NCBI GenBank assembly: GCA_910585625.1
Contig: CAJUFQ010000006.1
Location: 58,701-122,700, forward strand
Direction: 5' to 3'
DNA length: 64,000 bases
From: an uncultured Lachnospiraceae bacterium
GTDB lineage: Bacteria; Bacillota; Clostridia; Lachnospirales; Lachnospiraceae
The notes under the pieces were generated by a model, which saw only the letters and a program-made list of their open reading frames with translations, had not been told where the DNA came from and searched no databases. Below, piece by piece: positions 43,473 through 52,115 of the stretch. A program made the translations under genes and the position numbers. The number at the start of each line of letters is the position of its first letter. Within the stretch, counting starts at the first letter, position 1.

Positions 43473-44816
43473 ATGGGAATCATAAAAGCGGCTATTCAGT
43501 CAGTCTCCGGCGGGCTGGCAGACCAATGGCTGGAAGTAGTTGAGCCGGACGATATGGGGGAGCGCACTGTCTTTACCAGCGGAGTTTCAATCCGCAAGGG
43601 GCAGAACAAGAAAGGGACAGACAATACGGTGAGTAATGGCTCAGTCATCCATGTGTATGATAACCAGTTCATGATGCTGGTAGACGGCGGAAGGGTCGTG
43701 GATTATACAGCGGAGCCGGGATATTTCAAGGTAGATAATTCCGCGTTGCCTTCCCTGTTTAACGGAGAGCTGAAAGATACTATTTTAGAATCGTTCAGCA
43801 GGATTAAATTCGGCGGGGGGACGCCTGCTAAGCAGAAAGTATTTTATATCAACCTTCAGGAAATTAAAGGAATCAAATTTGGCACTAGGAATCCAATCAA
43901 CTATTTCGATAATTTCTATAATGCGGAGCTGTTTTTGCGTACCCATGGCAATTATTCCATCAAGATTACAGACCCTCTCAGGTTCTATGCAGAAGTTATT
44001 CCCAGGAATGCGGCAAGGGTGGAGATTGAGGACATCAATGAGCAGTATATGGCAGAATTCCTTGAGGCGCTGCAGTCTGCAATTAACCAGATGTCGGCGG
44101 ACGGCATCCGTATTTCTTATGTGCCTTCTAAGGGAAGGGAATTAGGCAAATACATGGCGGACACCCTGGATGAGGACTGGAGAAAGATGCGTGGCATGGA
44201 AATCCAGGCAGTGGGAATCGCCAGCGTGACGTATGACGAGAAATCTACGGAACTGATCAATATGCGCAATGAGGGCGCAATGCTGAGCGACCCCACTGTG
44301 CGGGAAGGCTATATGCAAGGCCATGTGGCGCGCGGGCTGGAAGCAGCAGGCTCCAACTCTGCGGGAGCCATGGCAGGGTTCATGGGCATGGGCTTTGGCA
44401 TGAACGCTACGGGTAATGCCATGGGCGCAGCATCTGCCGCCAACATGCAGCAGATGCAGATGCAGCAAAATGCAGCCATGCAGCATAACGTAGCGGCACA
44501 GAACAGCCAAGGCGCAGGAGCGCAGGACAGCCAGAACGCCCGGAATGCGTCAGCGCCGCAGAGCGCGGTGCAGGCGGCGGGAAGCTGGGCTTGTGAATGC
44601 GGCGCTGCAAACAGCGGGAAGTTCTGCTCGGAGTGCGGAAAGCCGAAGCCGCAGGAGCCGGAGACATGGACTTGCGCCTGCGGGCAGGAAAATAGCGGGA
44701 AGTTCTGCTCGGAGTGCGGAAAGCCGAGGCCTGAGGGCAGCGGGGAATGGACTTGCGCCTGCGGGCAGGAAAACAGAGGGAAGTTCTGTTCTCAGTGTGG
44801 AAAACCCAGGCAGTGA
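43473..44816 (+). CDS. SPFH-domain protein with C-terminal zinc ribbons (YdjI-like)
   Basis: 447 aa. The N-terminal ~290 residues match the bacterial YdjI/virion-core-like SPFH family (MGIIKAAIQSVSGGLADQW, RTVFTSGVSIRKG, FYINLQEIKGIKFGT). A Met/Ala/Gln-rich linker leads to three near-identical zinc ribbons (W.C.CG..NSGKFCSECGKP). In Bacillus subtilis YdjI helps localise the membrane-stress protein PspA; no pspA is seen here. First gene of a three-gene unit; SD GGAGAG. Confidence 0.88.
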   Translation: MGIIKAAIQSVSGGLADQWLEVVEPDDMGERTVFTSGVSIRKGQNKKGTDNTVSNGSVIHVYDNQFMMLVDGGRVVDYTAEPGYFKVDNSALPSLFNGELKDTILESFSRIKFGGGTPAKQKVFYINLQEIKGIKFGTRNPINYFDNFYNAELFLRTHGNYSIKITDPLRFYAEVIPRNAARVEIEDINEQYMAEFLEALQSAINQMSADGIRISYVPSKGRELGKYMADTLDEDWRKMRGMEIQAVGIASVTYDEKSTELINMRNEGAMLSDPTVREGYMQGHVARGLEAAGSNSAGAMAGFMGMGFGMNATGNAMGAASAANMQQMQMQQNAAMQHNVAAQNSQGAGAQDSQNARNASAPQSAVQAAGSWACECGAANSGKFCSECGKPKPQEPETWTCACGQENSGKFCSECGKPRPEGSGEWTCACGQENRGKFCSQCGKPRQ

Positions 44817-44837
44817 TCAGGATAAAGGAGAAAAGCA

Positions 44838-46004
44838 ATGGCAGTCATCAGTTATAAATGTCCGAATTGCGACGGCGAACTGGTATTCCATCCGGCAACG
44901 CAGAAGTACAAGTGCGAATATTGTGCTTCTGCGTTTTCGCAGGAGGAGCTTGAGAAGATGAAGCCGGCAACAGAGGAAGAGGAAAAGATATCCGGCCCTT
45001 CAGGGGAAGGATATGCACAGCAGGGGAGCCAGGGGAATGCACAGCGGGGGAGCCGGGAAGATGTGCGGCAGGGAGGTCAGGAGCATACGCGGCAAAGCCA
45101 GGGGGCTGGCGGTCAGCAGGGCAGTGAGGCTGAAGAGGGCGTCATCTACAACTGCCCCAGCTGTGGGGCGGAGATTGTGACAGACAAGACCACGGCGGCT
45201 ACGTTCTGCTATTACTGCCATAACCCGGTAGTGCTTTCCGGCAGGGTTTCCGGAGAATTCCTGCCCGATAAGATTATCCCGTTTACGATTGACAAAAAGC
45301 AAGCGACTGAGAAATTCCTTGCATATGTACACCGCAAGAAATTCGTGCCAAAGGCATTCTTCAATAAACAGCAGATTGAGAAAATTTCCGGGGTTTATTT
45401 TCCCTATTGGATGGCTGACATGGATATGAAAGGTTTCCTGCAGGCGGAGGGCAAGAATTTCCGCGTGTGGCGCAGCGGAGATACAGAATACACGGAGACA
45501 AAGGTTTACCATGTGGAACGAGGCGGCAGTATCCATTTGGAAGATATTACGAAAAACGCCCTTAAGAAGAACAGCCTTAAGCTGGCGGAGGGCGTGCTGC
45601 CCTATGATGTGGGCAAGGTACAGAAGTTCCACATGGGATACCTTTCCGGGTTCCTTGCGGAGAAACGCGATCTGGAACGCCAGGATTTGCAGTCGGAAGT
45701 GGCGGCAGACGCCAAGAAATTCGGAGAGAGGCTGCTCAAAGATACGGCAGGCGGTTATTCCCAGCTGAGCGTCCGCAGCTGCCAGATGCAGACAGAGCGT
45801 GAAAATTGGGATTACATCATGCTTCCGGTGTGGACGGTTACATATAAAGGGCGCGACGGAAAGATGTACTATTATTCTATGAACGGACAGAACGGGAAGG
45901 TATATGGAGAGCTGCCGGTGGACGGGGCAAAAGTCTGGACGCTGGGACTTATTCTGTTTGCCGTTGTGTTCCTTCTGGGATTGCTGGGAGGATGGATGCT
46001 ATGA
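44838..46004 (+). CDS. Zinc-ribbon membrane protein (YdjG-like)
   Basis: 388 aa. Two zinc ribbons (YKCPNCDGELVFH...CEYCASAF and YNCPSCGAEIV...CYYC) separated by a Gln/Gly/Ser-rich linker, then a ~220-residue domain (KIIPFTIDKKQATEKFL...VYFPYWMADMD) and a C-terminal TM helix (WTLGLILFAVVFLLGLLGGWML). Position and make-up match YdjG of the Bacillus pspA-ydjGHI operon. Cytoplasmic face, membrane-anchored. SD AAAGGAGA. Its end overlaps the TPM gene (ATGA). Confidence 0.88.
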   Translation: MAVISYKCPNCDGELVFHPATQKYKCEYCASAFSQEELEKMKPATEEEEKISGPSGEGYAQQGSQGNAQRGSREDVRQGGQEHTRQSQGAGGQQGSEAEEGVIYNCPSCGAEIVTDKTTAATFCYYCHNPVVLSGRVSGEFLPDKIIPFTIDKKQATEKFLAYVHRKKFVPKAFFNKQQIEKISGVYFPYWMADMDMKGFLQAEGKNFRVWRSGDTEYTETKVYHVERGGSIHLEDITKNALKKNSLKLAEGVLPYDVGKVQKFHMGYLSGFLAEKRDLERQDLQSEVAADAKKFGERLLKDTAGGYSQLSVRSCQMQTERENWDYIMLPVWTVTYKGRDGKMYYYSMNGQNGKVYGELPVDGAKVWTLGLILFAVVFLLGLLGGWML

Positions 46005-46840
46005 AAATGTGGAAGAGATGCCTGGCGGCAGCCTTCCTGCTGTGTGTCATGACATTATGCGTTCTGCCGGTGCAGGCAGAAGACAGTGCGTCTGCAGGGG
46101 GGAATATGCAGCTGGCTGATGAGGCAGGGCTGCTGACGGAGCAGGAGGCAAAAGAGATTAATCGCCAGCTGGCGCAGCTGGAAGAGAGTACGGGCTGGGA
46201 TTTCATGGCCCTGACTACGGACGATGCCGGCGGCAAGGATGCAACGGCATATGCCGAGACATGGTTTGATGACTATACGTCCAAAGACGACGGCATTATC
46301 TGCGCCATTGACATGGACAACCGTGAAATTGTGGTACGCGCTTTTGGCGAGGCAAGGTACTATATTACGGACAAACGTACCGAAAGGATTCTGGACGCCG
46401 GATATGAGGAGGTTTCTGAGGAGGAATATGCCGCCACGCTGCAGGCAATGCTGGGCGAGGTGGAGGAGGCTTATCTGAACGAAGATGCAAGCAAAAACCA
46501 CCTCTATGATGAAGATACCGGAGAAATCACAAGGCATCCGAAGAAGAAAAGCATTACCCTTTCAGAAATCCTTATCGCCCTGGGACTTGCCGTGTTTGCA
46601 GGCGGGGCCACAGTCAGCGGGATTTTTGGGAAATACCGCCTGAAATTCGGCGGCTATCAATATCCCATAGAAAAAAATGGCAGTGTGAAATTGGCGCGCA
46701 GGGAAGACCGTCTGGTTAATTCTTTTGTCACGAAACGCCATATCCCCAAGCCGCAGGACAGCGGAGGAGGCGGAAGCCGCAGTACTACGCATACCGGGGC
46801 AGGCGGACGCAGCTCCAGCGGCGGAAGCCGAGGTTTTTAA
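46001..46840 (+). CDS. TPM-domain membrane protein (YdjH-like)
   Basis: 279 aa. Signal peptide (about 1-27, CLAAAFLLCVMTLCVLPVQAE), a TPM_phosphatase/YgcG-type domain (ADEAGLLTEQEAKEINRQL...DDGIICAIDMDNREI), a TM helix (about 188-210) and a C-terminus ending in the typical Gly/Ser-rich SSGGSRGF tail. Third gene of the SPFH operon; YdjH of Bacillus has the same domain. Start chosen at the ATGA overlap with SD GGGAGG; three codons earlier another ATG exists. Confidence 0.88.
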   Translation: MKMWKRCLAAAFLLCVMTLCVLPVQAEDSASAGGNMQLADEAGLLTEQEAKEINRQLAQLEESTGWDFMALTTDDAGGKDATAYAETWFDDYTSKDDGIICAIDMDNREIVVRAFGEARYYITDKRTERILDAGYEEVSEEEYAATLQAMLGEVEEAYLNEDASKNHLYDEDTGEITRHPKKKSITLSEILIALGLAVFAGGATVSGIFGKYRLKFGGYQYPIEKNGSVKLARREDRLVNSFVTKRHIPKPQDSGGGGSRSTTHTGAGGRSSSGGSRGF

Positions 46841-46846
46841 AAGTGC

Positions 46847-46875
46847 TTGCATTTGAAGTGCAAATATGCTAACAT
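46847..46875 (+). promoter_or_regulatory. Promoter of the ACT regulator-hom unit
   Basis: TTGCAT, 17-nt spacer, TAACAT, right after the TPM gene. About 50 nt of leader, too short for a riboswitch. Confidence 0.6.
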
Positions 46876-46925
46876 CTTTGCTGTGAGTACAGATGTATCT
46901 CACGGGCAAACAAACTGGAGGCAGC

Positions 46926-47369
46926 ATGGAAGACAAGACGAAATATTTTGTTTTAAAGAAGAAAGCCGTTCCAGAGGTATTATTAAAGGTCGTGGAGGCG
47001 AAGAAACTGTTGGAATCCGGGCGCGCGGAATCCGTGCAGGAAGCGGCGGATTCGGTGGGGATCAGCCGGAGTTCTTTCTATAAGTATAAGGATGATATCT
47101 TCCCGTTCCACGACAATGCCAAGGGAAAGAGCATCACAATGGTGATACAGATGGATGACAAACCAGGGCTTTTGTCCCTGGTGCTGCAGACGGTAGCGGA
47201 TTACCAGGCGAATATCCTGACCATCCACCAGAGTATCCCAATCAATGGGATTGCATCCCTTACCCTGACGGTAGATGTCCTGCCGGACACGAGGAATGTG
47301 TCACAGATGGTAGAGAACATTGAGCAGCAGGCGGGGATTCATTATTTAAAAATATTAGCCAGGGAGTGA
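46926..47369 (+). CDS. ACT-domain protein, PheB/UPF0735-like
   Basis: 147 aa. An N-terminal helix-turn-helix-like segment (VQEAADSVGISRSSFYKYKD) and a C-terminal ACT domain (about 70-147, ITMVIQMDDKPGLLSLVLQTVA). ACT domains bind amino acids; this family sits next to aromatic or aspartate-pathway genes, and here it precedes homoserine dehydrogenase by 4 bp, so it probably senses an amino acid for the hom unit. Whether it binds DNA is inferred from the HTH-like segment. SD TGGAGG. Confidence 0.88.
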   Translation: MEDKTKYFVLKKKAVPEVLLKVVEAKKLLESGRAESVQEAADSVGISRSSFYKYKDDIFPFHDNAKGKSITMVIQMDDKPGLLSLVLQTVADYQANILTIHQSIPINGIASLTLTVDVLPDTRNVSQMVENIEQQAGIHYLKILARE

Positions 47370-47373
47370 CATC

Positions 47374-48573
47374 ATGATTAAAATAGCGATTTTAGGTTAT
47401 GGAACCATCGGTTCCGGAGTGGTAGAAGTGTTAAATACCAACAGTGAGAGCATTGCCAAACGGGCAGGCGACGAGATTGAGGTGAAGTATATCCTGGATC
47501 TGCGTGATTTTCCGGGAGATCCCATGGAGGGCAAAGTCATCCACGATTATGACGTGATTGCCAATGACCCGGAAGTCCAGGTAGTAGTGGAAGCCATGGG
47601 GGGCGTGGAGCCGGCGTATACGTTTGTGAAGCGCGCGCTGCTTGCCGGCAAGAACGTAACGACCTCCAACAAGGCGTTGGTGGCAAAGCATGGCGCGGAG
47701 CTGATTGCGATTGCCAGGGAGCAGGGAATCAATTTCCTGTTCGAGGCCAGCGTGGGCGGCGGCATACCGATTATCCGTCCCCTGAACTCTTCGCTCACTG
47801 CAGATGAGATTGAGGAGATAACAGGAATTTTAAACGGAACTACGAATTATATCTTGAGCAAAATGACGTTTGAGGGCTTGGAATTTGCAGATGTGCTGAA
47901 AGACGCGCAGTCTCGGGGCTATGCGGAGGCAGATCCTACGGCGGATGTGGAAGGCTATGACGCCTGCAGGAAGATTGCCATCCTCACGTCCCTTGTATGC
48001 GGGCAGCAAGTGGATTTTGAAGATATTTATACCGAAGGGATTTCCAAGATTACTGCGGATGACATCAAATATGCCAAGGCAATGGGCCTGGTAATTAAGC
48101 TTCTTGCTACCAGCAGGAAGACAAAAGAAGGGTATTGCGCGATGGTTGCGCCGTTTATGATTTCACAGCAGCACCCTTTGTACAGTGTCAACGACGTATT
48201 CAATGCCATATTCGTGCATGGGAATGTCTTAGGAGACGCCATGTTCTATGGGAGCGGGGCAGGCAAGCTGCCGACTGCAAGCGCGGTGGTTGCAGATATT
48301 GTGGACATCGCAAAGCATCTGCATAAAAATATCCTGATGTCCTGGAGTTCCAAGAAGATGGATTTGGTGGACAAAGGCAGGAACGAAAGCCGTTTCTTTG
48401 TGCGTTCTACGGCGGACAAGGAACAGGTAAAATCACTGTTTGGCGAGGCCGAATTTGTGGAAGTGCCGGAAATCAGCGGAGAAACTGCATTTTTGACAGG
48501 CACGATGAGCGAGGAAGAATACGAGAAGAAAGCCAGCGGGCTGGACATTGTCCAGAGAATCCGCGTGGTATAG
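47374..48573 (+). CDS. hom: Homoserine dehydrogenase
   Basis: 399 aa. Reduces aspartate semialdehyde to homoserine with NAD(P)H, for threonine and methionine. Rossmann AILGYGTIGSGVVEVL (about 4-19), NKALVAKHG, the catalytic region EASVGGGIPIIRPL, LNGTTNYILSKM, DVEGYDACRKIAIL, and a short C-terminal ACT-like domain with FFVRSTADKEQVKSLF. SD AGGGAGTGA. It is followed by the apgM-like gene 10 bp later, forming a pathway unit. Confidence 0.97.
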   Translation: MIKIAILGYGTIGSGVVEVLNTNSESIAKRAGDEIEVKYILDLRDFPGDPMEGKVIHDYDVIANDPEVQVVVEAMGGVEPAYTFVKRALLAGKNVTTSNKALVAKHGAELIAIAREQGINFLFEASVGGGIPIIRPLNSSLTADEIEEITGILNGTTNYILSKMTFEGLEFADVLKDAQSRGYAEADPTADVEGYDACRKIAILTSLVCGQQVDFEDIYTEGISKITADDIKYAKAMGLVIKLLATSRKTKEGYCAMVAPFMISQQHPLYSVNDVFNAIFVHGNVLGDAMFYGSGAGKLPTASAVVADIVDIAKHLHKNILMSWSSKKMDLVDKGRNESRFFVRSTADKEQVKSLFGEAEFVEVPEISGETAFLTGTMSEEEYEKKASGLDIVQRIRVV

Positions 48574-48583
48574 AGGTAGAGAC

Positions 48584-49786
48584 ATGAAATATGTGGTTAT
48601 ATTGGGGGACGGCATGGCGGATTGCCCCATCGAGGAACTGGGAGGCATGACCCCCCTGGAATATGCCAAGACTCCGCAGATGGATGCGCTTGCGGCGGCC
48701 GGAGAAATCGGGATGGTACATACAATTCCCGAAGGGATGTCGCCGGGAAGCGACACGGCAAATCTGTCCGTGCTGGGTTACGATCCTAAGATTTATTATT
48801 CCGGGCGTTCTCCGCTTGAGGCTTTGAGCATCGGGGTGGACATGAAGCCCACGGATGTTTCCCTGCGTTGCAATATCGTGACACTGTCGGAAGAGGAAGA
48901 AAACTACGAGGATAAAAAAATCCTGGATCACAGTTCCGGGGAAATCTCCACGGAGGAGGCAGCAGTCTTGATTGAGGCTGTGAAAAAAGAGCTGGAAACA
49001 GATTTGTACAAATTTTATGTGGGCACCAGCTACCGTCATCTGCTGATTTGGGATCAGGGACGAGTTGTCGAGCTGACGCCGCCCCATGACGTGTTGGGGC
49101 AGACAGTCGGCCAGCATCTGCCGGAGGATACCGCGCTTAGAGAGATGATGAAGAAGAGTTATGGCATCCTGGCAGACCACCCTATTAATACCGAGCGGAA
49201 GAAGAAGGGCTTAAATCCCGCTAATTCCTGCTGGTTCTGGGGCGCTGGCACACGTCCGGCCTTAACCTCCTTCCGGGAAAAGACCGGGCTGAAAGGAGCC
49301 ATGGTGTCTGCGGTCGATTTGTTAAAGGGAATCGCGGTAGGCGCTTCTATGAAAAATATTTCTGTGGAAGGGGCTAACGGAGGGCTTCATACGAACTATG
49401 AGGGCAAGGCCCAGGCGGCAGTGGACGCGCTGACGAAAGATGGCTGCGACTTTGTCTACGTGCATTTGGAAGCCCCGGATGAGATGGGGCATCAGGGCAG
49501 CGTGGATAAGAAAGTACAAGCCATCGAGTATCTGGACGAGCGTGTGATTGCGCCGATCAAGCAAGGACTGGAACAGGCAGGAGAGGAGTACCGTATGCTG
49601 GTGATGCCGGATCATCCTACGCCGATTGCGCTTCGGACACATACCGGCGACAGCGTCCCATATCTTCTCTATGACAGCACGAAGGTTCAGGACAATTCCT
49701 GGAAATATAATGAGAAGGAAGCGGCAAAATCAGGGCATTGCCTTGCGAAGGGATGCGAGATGATTGATTATCTGATTGGCAGATAG
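48584..49786 (+). CDS. ApgM-family phosphoglycerate mutase-like protein, possible homoserine kinase
   Basis: 400 aa alkaline-phosphatase-superfamily enzyme of archaeal cofactor-independent PGM type: VILGDGMADCPIEELGG (metal Asp), MSPGSDTANLSVLGYDP (Ser nucleophile), HLEAPDEMGHQG, VMPDHPTPIALRTHTGDSVPYLLYD. By sequence it would interconvert 2- and 3-phosphoglycerate. Some members of this family next to hom have been reported as homoserine kinases, which would complete the step after hom; no thrB/thrC is seen here. The two roles cannot be separated by eye. SD AGAGGT. Confidence 0.9.
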   Translation: MKYVVILGDGMADCPIEELGGMTPLEYAKTPQMDALAAAGEIGMVHTIPEGMSPGSDTANLSVLGYDPKIYYSGRSPLEALSIGVDMKPTDVSLRCNIVTLSEEEENYEDKKILDHSSGEISTEEAAVLIEAVKKELETDLYKFYVGTSYRHLLIWDQGRVVELTPPHDVLGQTVGQHLPEDTALREMMKKSYGILADHPINTERKKKGLNPANSCWFWGAGTRPALTSFREKTGLKGAMVSAVDLLKGIAVGASMKNISVEGANGGLHTNYEGKAQAAVDALTKDGCDFVYVHLEAPDEMGHQGSVDKKVQAIEYLDERVIAPIKQGLEQAGEEYRMLVMPDHPTPIALRTHTGDSVPYLLYDSTKVQDNSWKYNEKEAAKSGHCLAKGCEMIDYLIGR

Positions 49787-49797
49787 TGTGGGAATGT

Positions 49798-49830
49798 AAA
49801 AAAGTACGGATGTAATATCCGTGCTTTTTT
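49798..49830. terminator. Bidirectional terminator after the apgM-like gene
   Basis: Stem GTACGGAT/ATCCGTGC with a 5-nt loop, flanked by AAAAAA and TTTTTT, so it can stop transcription from both the plus operon and the convergent DUF2752 gene. Confidence 0.85.
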
Positions 49831-49840
49831 CTGTCAGGGA

Positions 49841-49900
49841 AGGGCTTGGGTTAAAGAGGAAAGGCTTAGGTCATAGGGGAAGAGCTTGGGTCATAGGGAA
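49841..49900. repeat. 20-bp tandem repeat, three copies
   Basis: Units at 49841, 49861 and 49881 (AGGGCTTGGG-type start) with 70-90% identity, plus a partial fourth copy. The third unit contains the stop codon of the DUF2752 gene. Confidence 0.7.
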
Positions 49901-50337
49901 AGGGCGATGGCCTTTAACGGATCGATATCCCACAGAACCAGCAGCAAGTTCCTTGCCAGGAAGTTGGCAATGACAATCCCCAGGGCAGCCCAGATATAGA
50001 AATCCCGGTATTTCATACCGATTTGAATCCGGCGTCTGGAAATCCGCTCGATGGTCTGGCTGATTAAGAACCATCCGCTGGTGGCGGCCGTGATAGGCAC
50101 GAGGGGATGGCAGACGAAGGAAGTAATCAGGCGTCCATGTAGCAGGGCAGATACCGCCCTCGTGCCGCCGCAGCCAGGACAGTAAAGCCCGGTAACGCTG
50201 CGGAAGATGCAAGGCATCATCAGCTTATCATAGGGAAGGGGCAGGATTTTGTATAAGATAAGGAAGATGGCAGCAGTCACTACCAGCGTCCATCCGATTA
50301 AGAACAATGCAGTTTCTTCTTTTTCTTGGTTTCTCAA
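49891..50337 (-). CDS. DUF2752 membrane protein
   Basis: 148 aa from a TTG start. Family mark CPGCGGTRAVSALLHG; three or four TM helices (FLIGWTLVVTAAIFLILYKI, LVPITAATSGWFLI, IWAALGIVIANFLARNLLL). Function unknown. The TTG has GGAG 8 nt upstream, whereas the in-frame ATGs at 50346 and 50367 have no properly spaced SD; an ATG start would give 151 or 158 aa. Its 3' end lies in a small tandem repeat. Confidence 0.75.
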   Translation of the reverse strand: MRNQEKEETALFLIGWTLVVTAAIFLILYKILPLPYDKLMMPCIFRSVTGLYCPGCGGTRAVSALLHGRLITSFVCHPLVPITAATSGWFLISQTIERISRRRIQIGMKYRDFYIWAALGIVIANFLARNLLLVLWDIDPLKAIALSL

Positions 50338-50457
50338 AAATATCATCTCCAGGTACTGATTGTACATTCATGCTTTCGCAAGGAAAGTTCATATGCTATA
50401 GTACCATATCCCGCCAACAGCCGCAAGGAGTTTGTCATGGGAGTCTGCTTTTTGTAT

Positions 50458-50486
50458 TTGTCAAAAGGGAGAATCTATGCTATACT
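50458..50486 (+). promoter_or_regulatory. Promoter for the HEGEH metallopeptidase-like gene
   Basis: TTGTCA, 17-nt spacer, TATACT, about 60 nt before the start codon. Confidence 0.65.
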
Positions 50487-50545
50487 CCAAAGAGATAAAC
50501 CAGTGATGTATGTTTCGCTGTATCAACAAGGAAAGGGGCGGTGGT

Positions 50546-51154
50546 ATGGCAAGTTTTATAGTAGGGATGAATACATATGAGCATGGCATGAAGCCGGGAT
50601 ATGGACGTGCCAGTGCATTAGATGGGCCGGCACAGGGCAGCCGTGAGGCAGAAGCAGCAGTAGCAATGCCGAAGGGAAGTGTAGGTCAGATGGAAGAAAA
50701 GCTTCCGTGGGCAGATAAGGCGCAGAAAGGGGAGGAAGCTTCCGGAGACGGTTTCCGGCGTAAAGAGCCGGGGGAAGAGTGCCAGACTTGTAAGAACCGT
50801 AAGTATAAGGACGGATCGGACGAGAATGTGTCCTTCAAGGCGGCGGCGCATATTTCACCGGAAGCGGCGGCAAGCCGGGTGCGCGCCCACGAAGGGGAGC
50901 ATGTGGCAAATGCATATAGCAAGGCGGAGCAGAAGGGCGGCGAAGTACTGTCTGCTTCTGTGAGGATTGAGACATCTGTCTGCCCGGAATGCGGTAAGAG
51001 CTACGTGTCTGGGGGAACAACGTCAACGAAAATCCGCTACCCGTCGGATCCCTATGCGGAGAACCAGAGGCAGAATCGTACGAATGCAGCCAGAGGCAAT
51101 GGGTTTGACCATGCAACAAGGCCGTTAGAAGAATTTGAAATGGAGCGTTATTAA
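50546..51154 (+). CDS. Putative metallopeptidase-like protein with HEGEH motif
   Basis: 202 aa, soluble, no signal peptide. HEGEH at residues 115-119 fits HExxH zinc-metalloprotease motifs and resembles the SprA-related family; cysteines lie before it (CQTCKN) and after it (CPECGKSYV), suggesting an extra zinc site. The N-terminal 70 residues are low-complexity. SD-like GGTGG precedes the ATG; the frame is open 12 codons upstream. The DUF975 gene starts 2 bp after its stop. No third ligand or substrate is identified. Confidence 0.7.
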   Translation: MASFIVGMNTYEHGMKPGYGRASALDGPAQGSREAEAAVAMPKGSVGQMEEKLPWADKAQKGEEASGDGFRRKEPGEECQTCKNRKYKDGSDENVSFKAAAHISPEAAASRVRAHEGEHVANAYSKAEQKGGEVLSASVRIETSVCPECGKSYVSGGTTSTKIRYPSDPYAENQRQNRTNAARGNGFDHATRPLEEFEMERY

Positions 51155-51156
51155 AT

Positions 51157-51945
51157 ATGAAGCATACATCAGCAGAATTAAAACGATTATCGAGGGAACA
51201 GCTAAACGGCCATTGGGGGCTTGCCATCGGGGCGAACCTGATAGTACAGATGATAATGTCGGGTCTTCTGACCCCTTTCTATTTCCTGCTTGTGATTACA
51301 GGCAATGGCATGGTGCAGTACATAATTTATATGATTGCGGCAATCATTATTGCCGCTGCTTCCATGGTTCTGCAGTGTGGGATTTTGCGCATGTATTTTG
51401 GGTTTGCAAGGAAGCAGGAAGTCAGTGTGGGTATGTTGTTTTCAGAGTTTACCAAAAGGCCGGACCGTTATATCCTGGGGTATTTCCTGATGTTTATGAT
51501 TGAATTTATCTGTGTGCTGCCGGGAACCATCTGCATGACGGTCGGGGTGAGCGCGCAGACGCTGTTGGCAGTCTTGATTGGCGTAGTGTTATATATCGCG
51601 GGAGCAGTGGTCATGCTTGTTGTGTCCATGAGCCTGGCACAAGTATTTATGCTGTTGGTGGAAGACAGTGATATGGGTGCGATGGAAGCCTTGCGCAGAA
51701 GTTCAGAACTGATGCGGGGCAACAAGGGAAGGTATTTCTATATTTATCTGAGTTTTTTAGGTTGGGCATTGCTTGGGATTTGCTCCTGCGGGATAGGAAT
51801 GCTTTGGGTGACGCCCTATATGATGCAGACCAACGTGAATTTCTACCGTGACTTGATGGGAGAACTGAATCAGGGACCGGATGCAGGGCCGATGAATTCC
51901 GGCGGACAGGATATGAGGAACCCAAATCTGTCAGATATGAATTGA
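51157..51945 (+). CDS. DUF975 membrane protein
   Basis: 262 aa, about five TM helices (GLAIGANLIVQMIMSGLL, YIIYMIAAIIIAAASMVL, FLMFMIEFICVLPGTICM, LLAVLIGVVLYIAGAVVML, FLGWALLGICSCGIGMLWV). Family features: AELKRLSREQLNGHWGLAI at the start and MEALRRSSELMRGNKGRYF in the middle. Function unknown. Cotranscribed with the metallopeptidase-like gene. Confidence 0.88.
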   Translation: MKHTSAELKRLSREQLNGHWGLAIGANLIVQMIMSGLLTPFYFLLVITGNGMVQYIIYMIAAIIIAAASMVLQCGILRMYFGFARKQEVSVGMLFSEFTKRPDRYILGYFLMFMIEFICVLPGTICMTVGVSAQTLLAVLIGVVLYIAGAVVMLVVSMSLAQVFMLLVEDSDMGAMEALRRSSELMRGNKGRYFYIYLSFLGWALLGICSCGIGMLWVTPYMMQTNVNFYRDLMGELNQGPDAGPMNSGGQDMRNPNLSDMN

Positions 51946-52027
51946 GGTACAGTCAGATATCCGTGTAAATATCGCTATCTGGCCCATGCCTGCGAGAATA
52001 AAAGCGAATATGCGCACTCTGCGCAGC

Positions 52028-52072
52028 AAATCGTCCAAGTCCTTCAGGAGCGAGGGGCTTGGACGATTTTTT
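52028..52072 (+). terminator. Terminator after the DUF975 gene
   Basis: AAATCGTCCAAG and CTTGGACGATTT pair (12 bp), with TCC/GGG extension inside, followed by a run of T. Confidence 0.85.
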
Positions 52073-52115
52073 GTTTAGGAAGGCCTAGTCACGCGAGAGC
52101 GTCTTCCTCAGGTTC

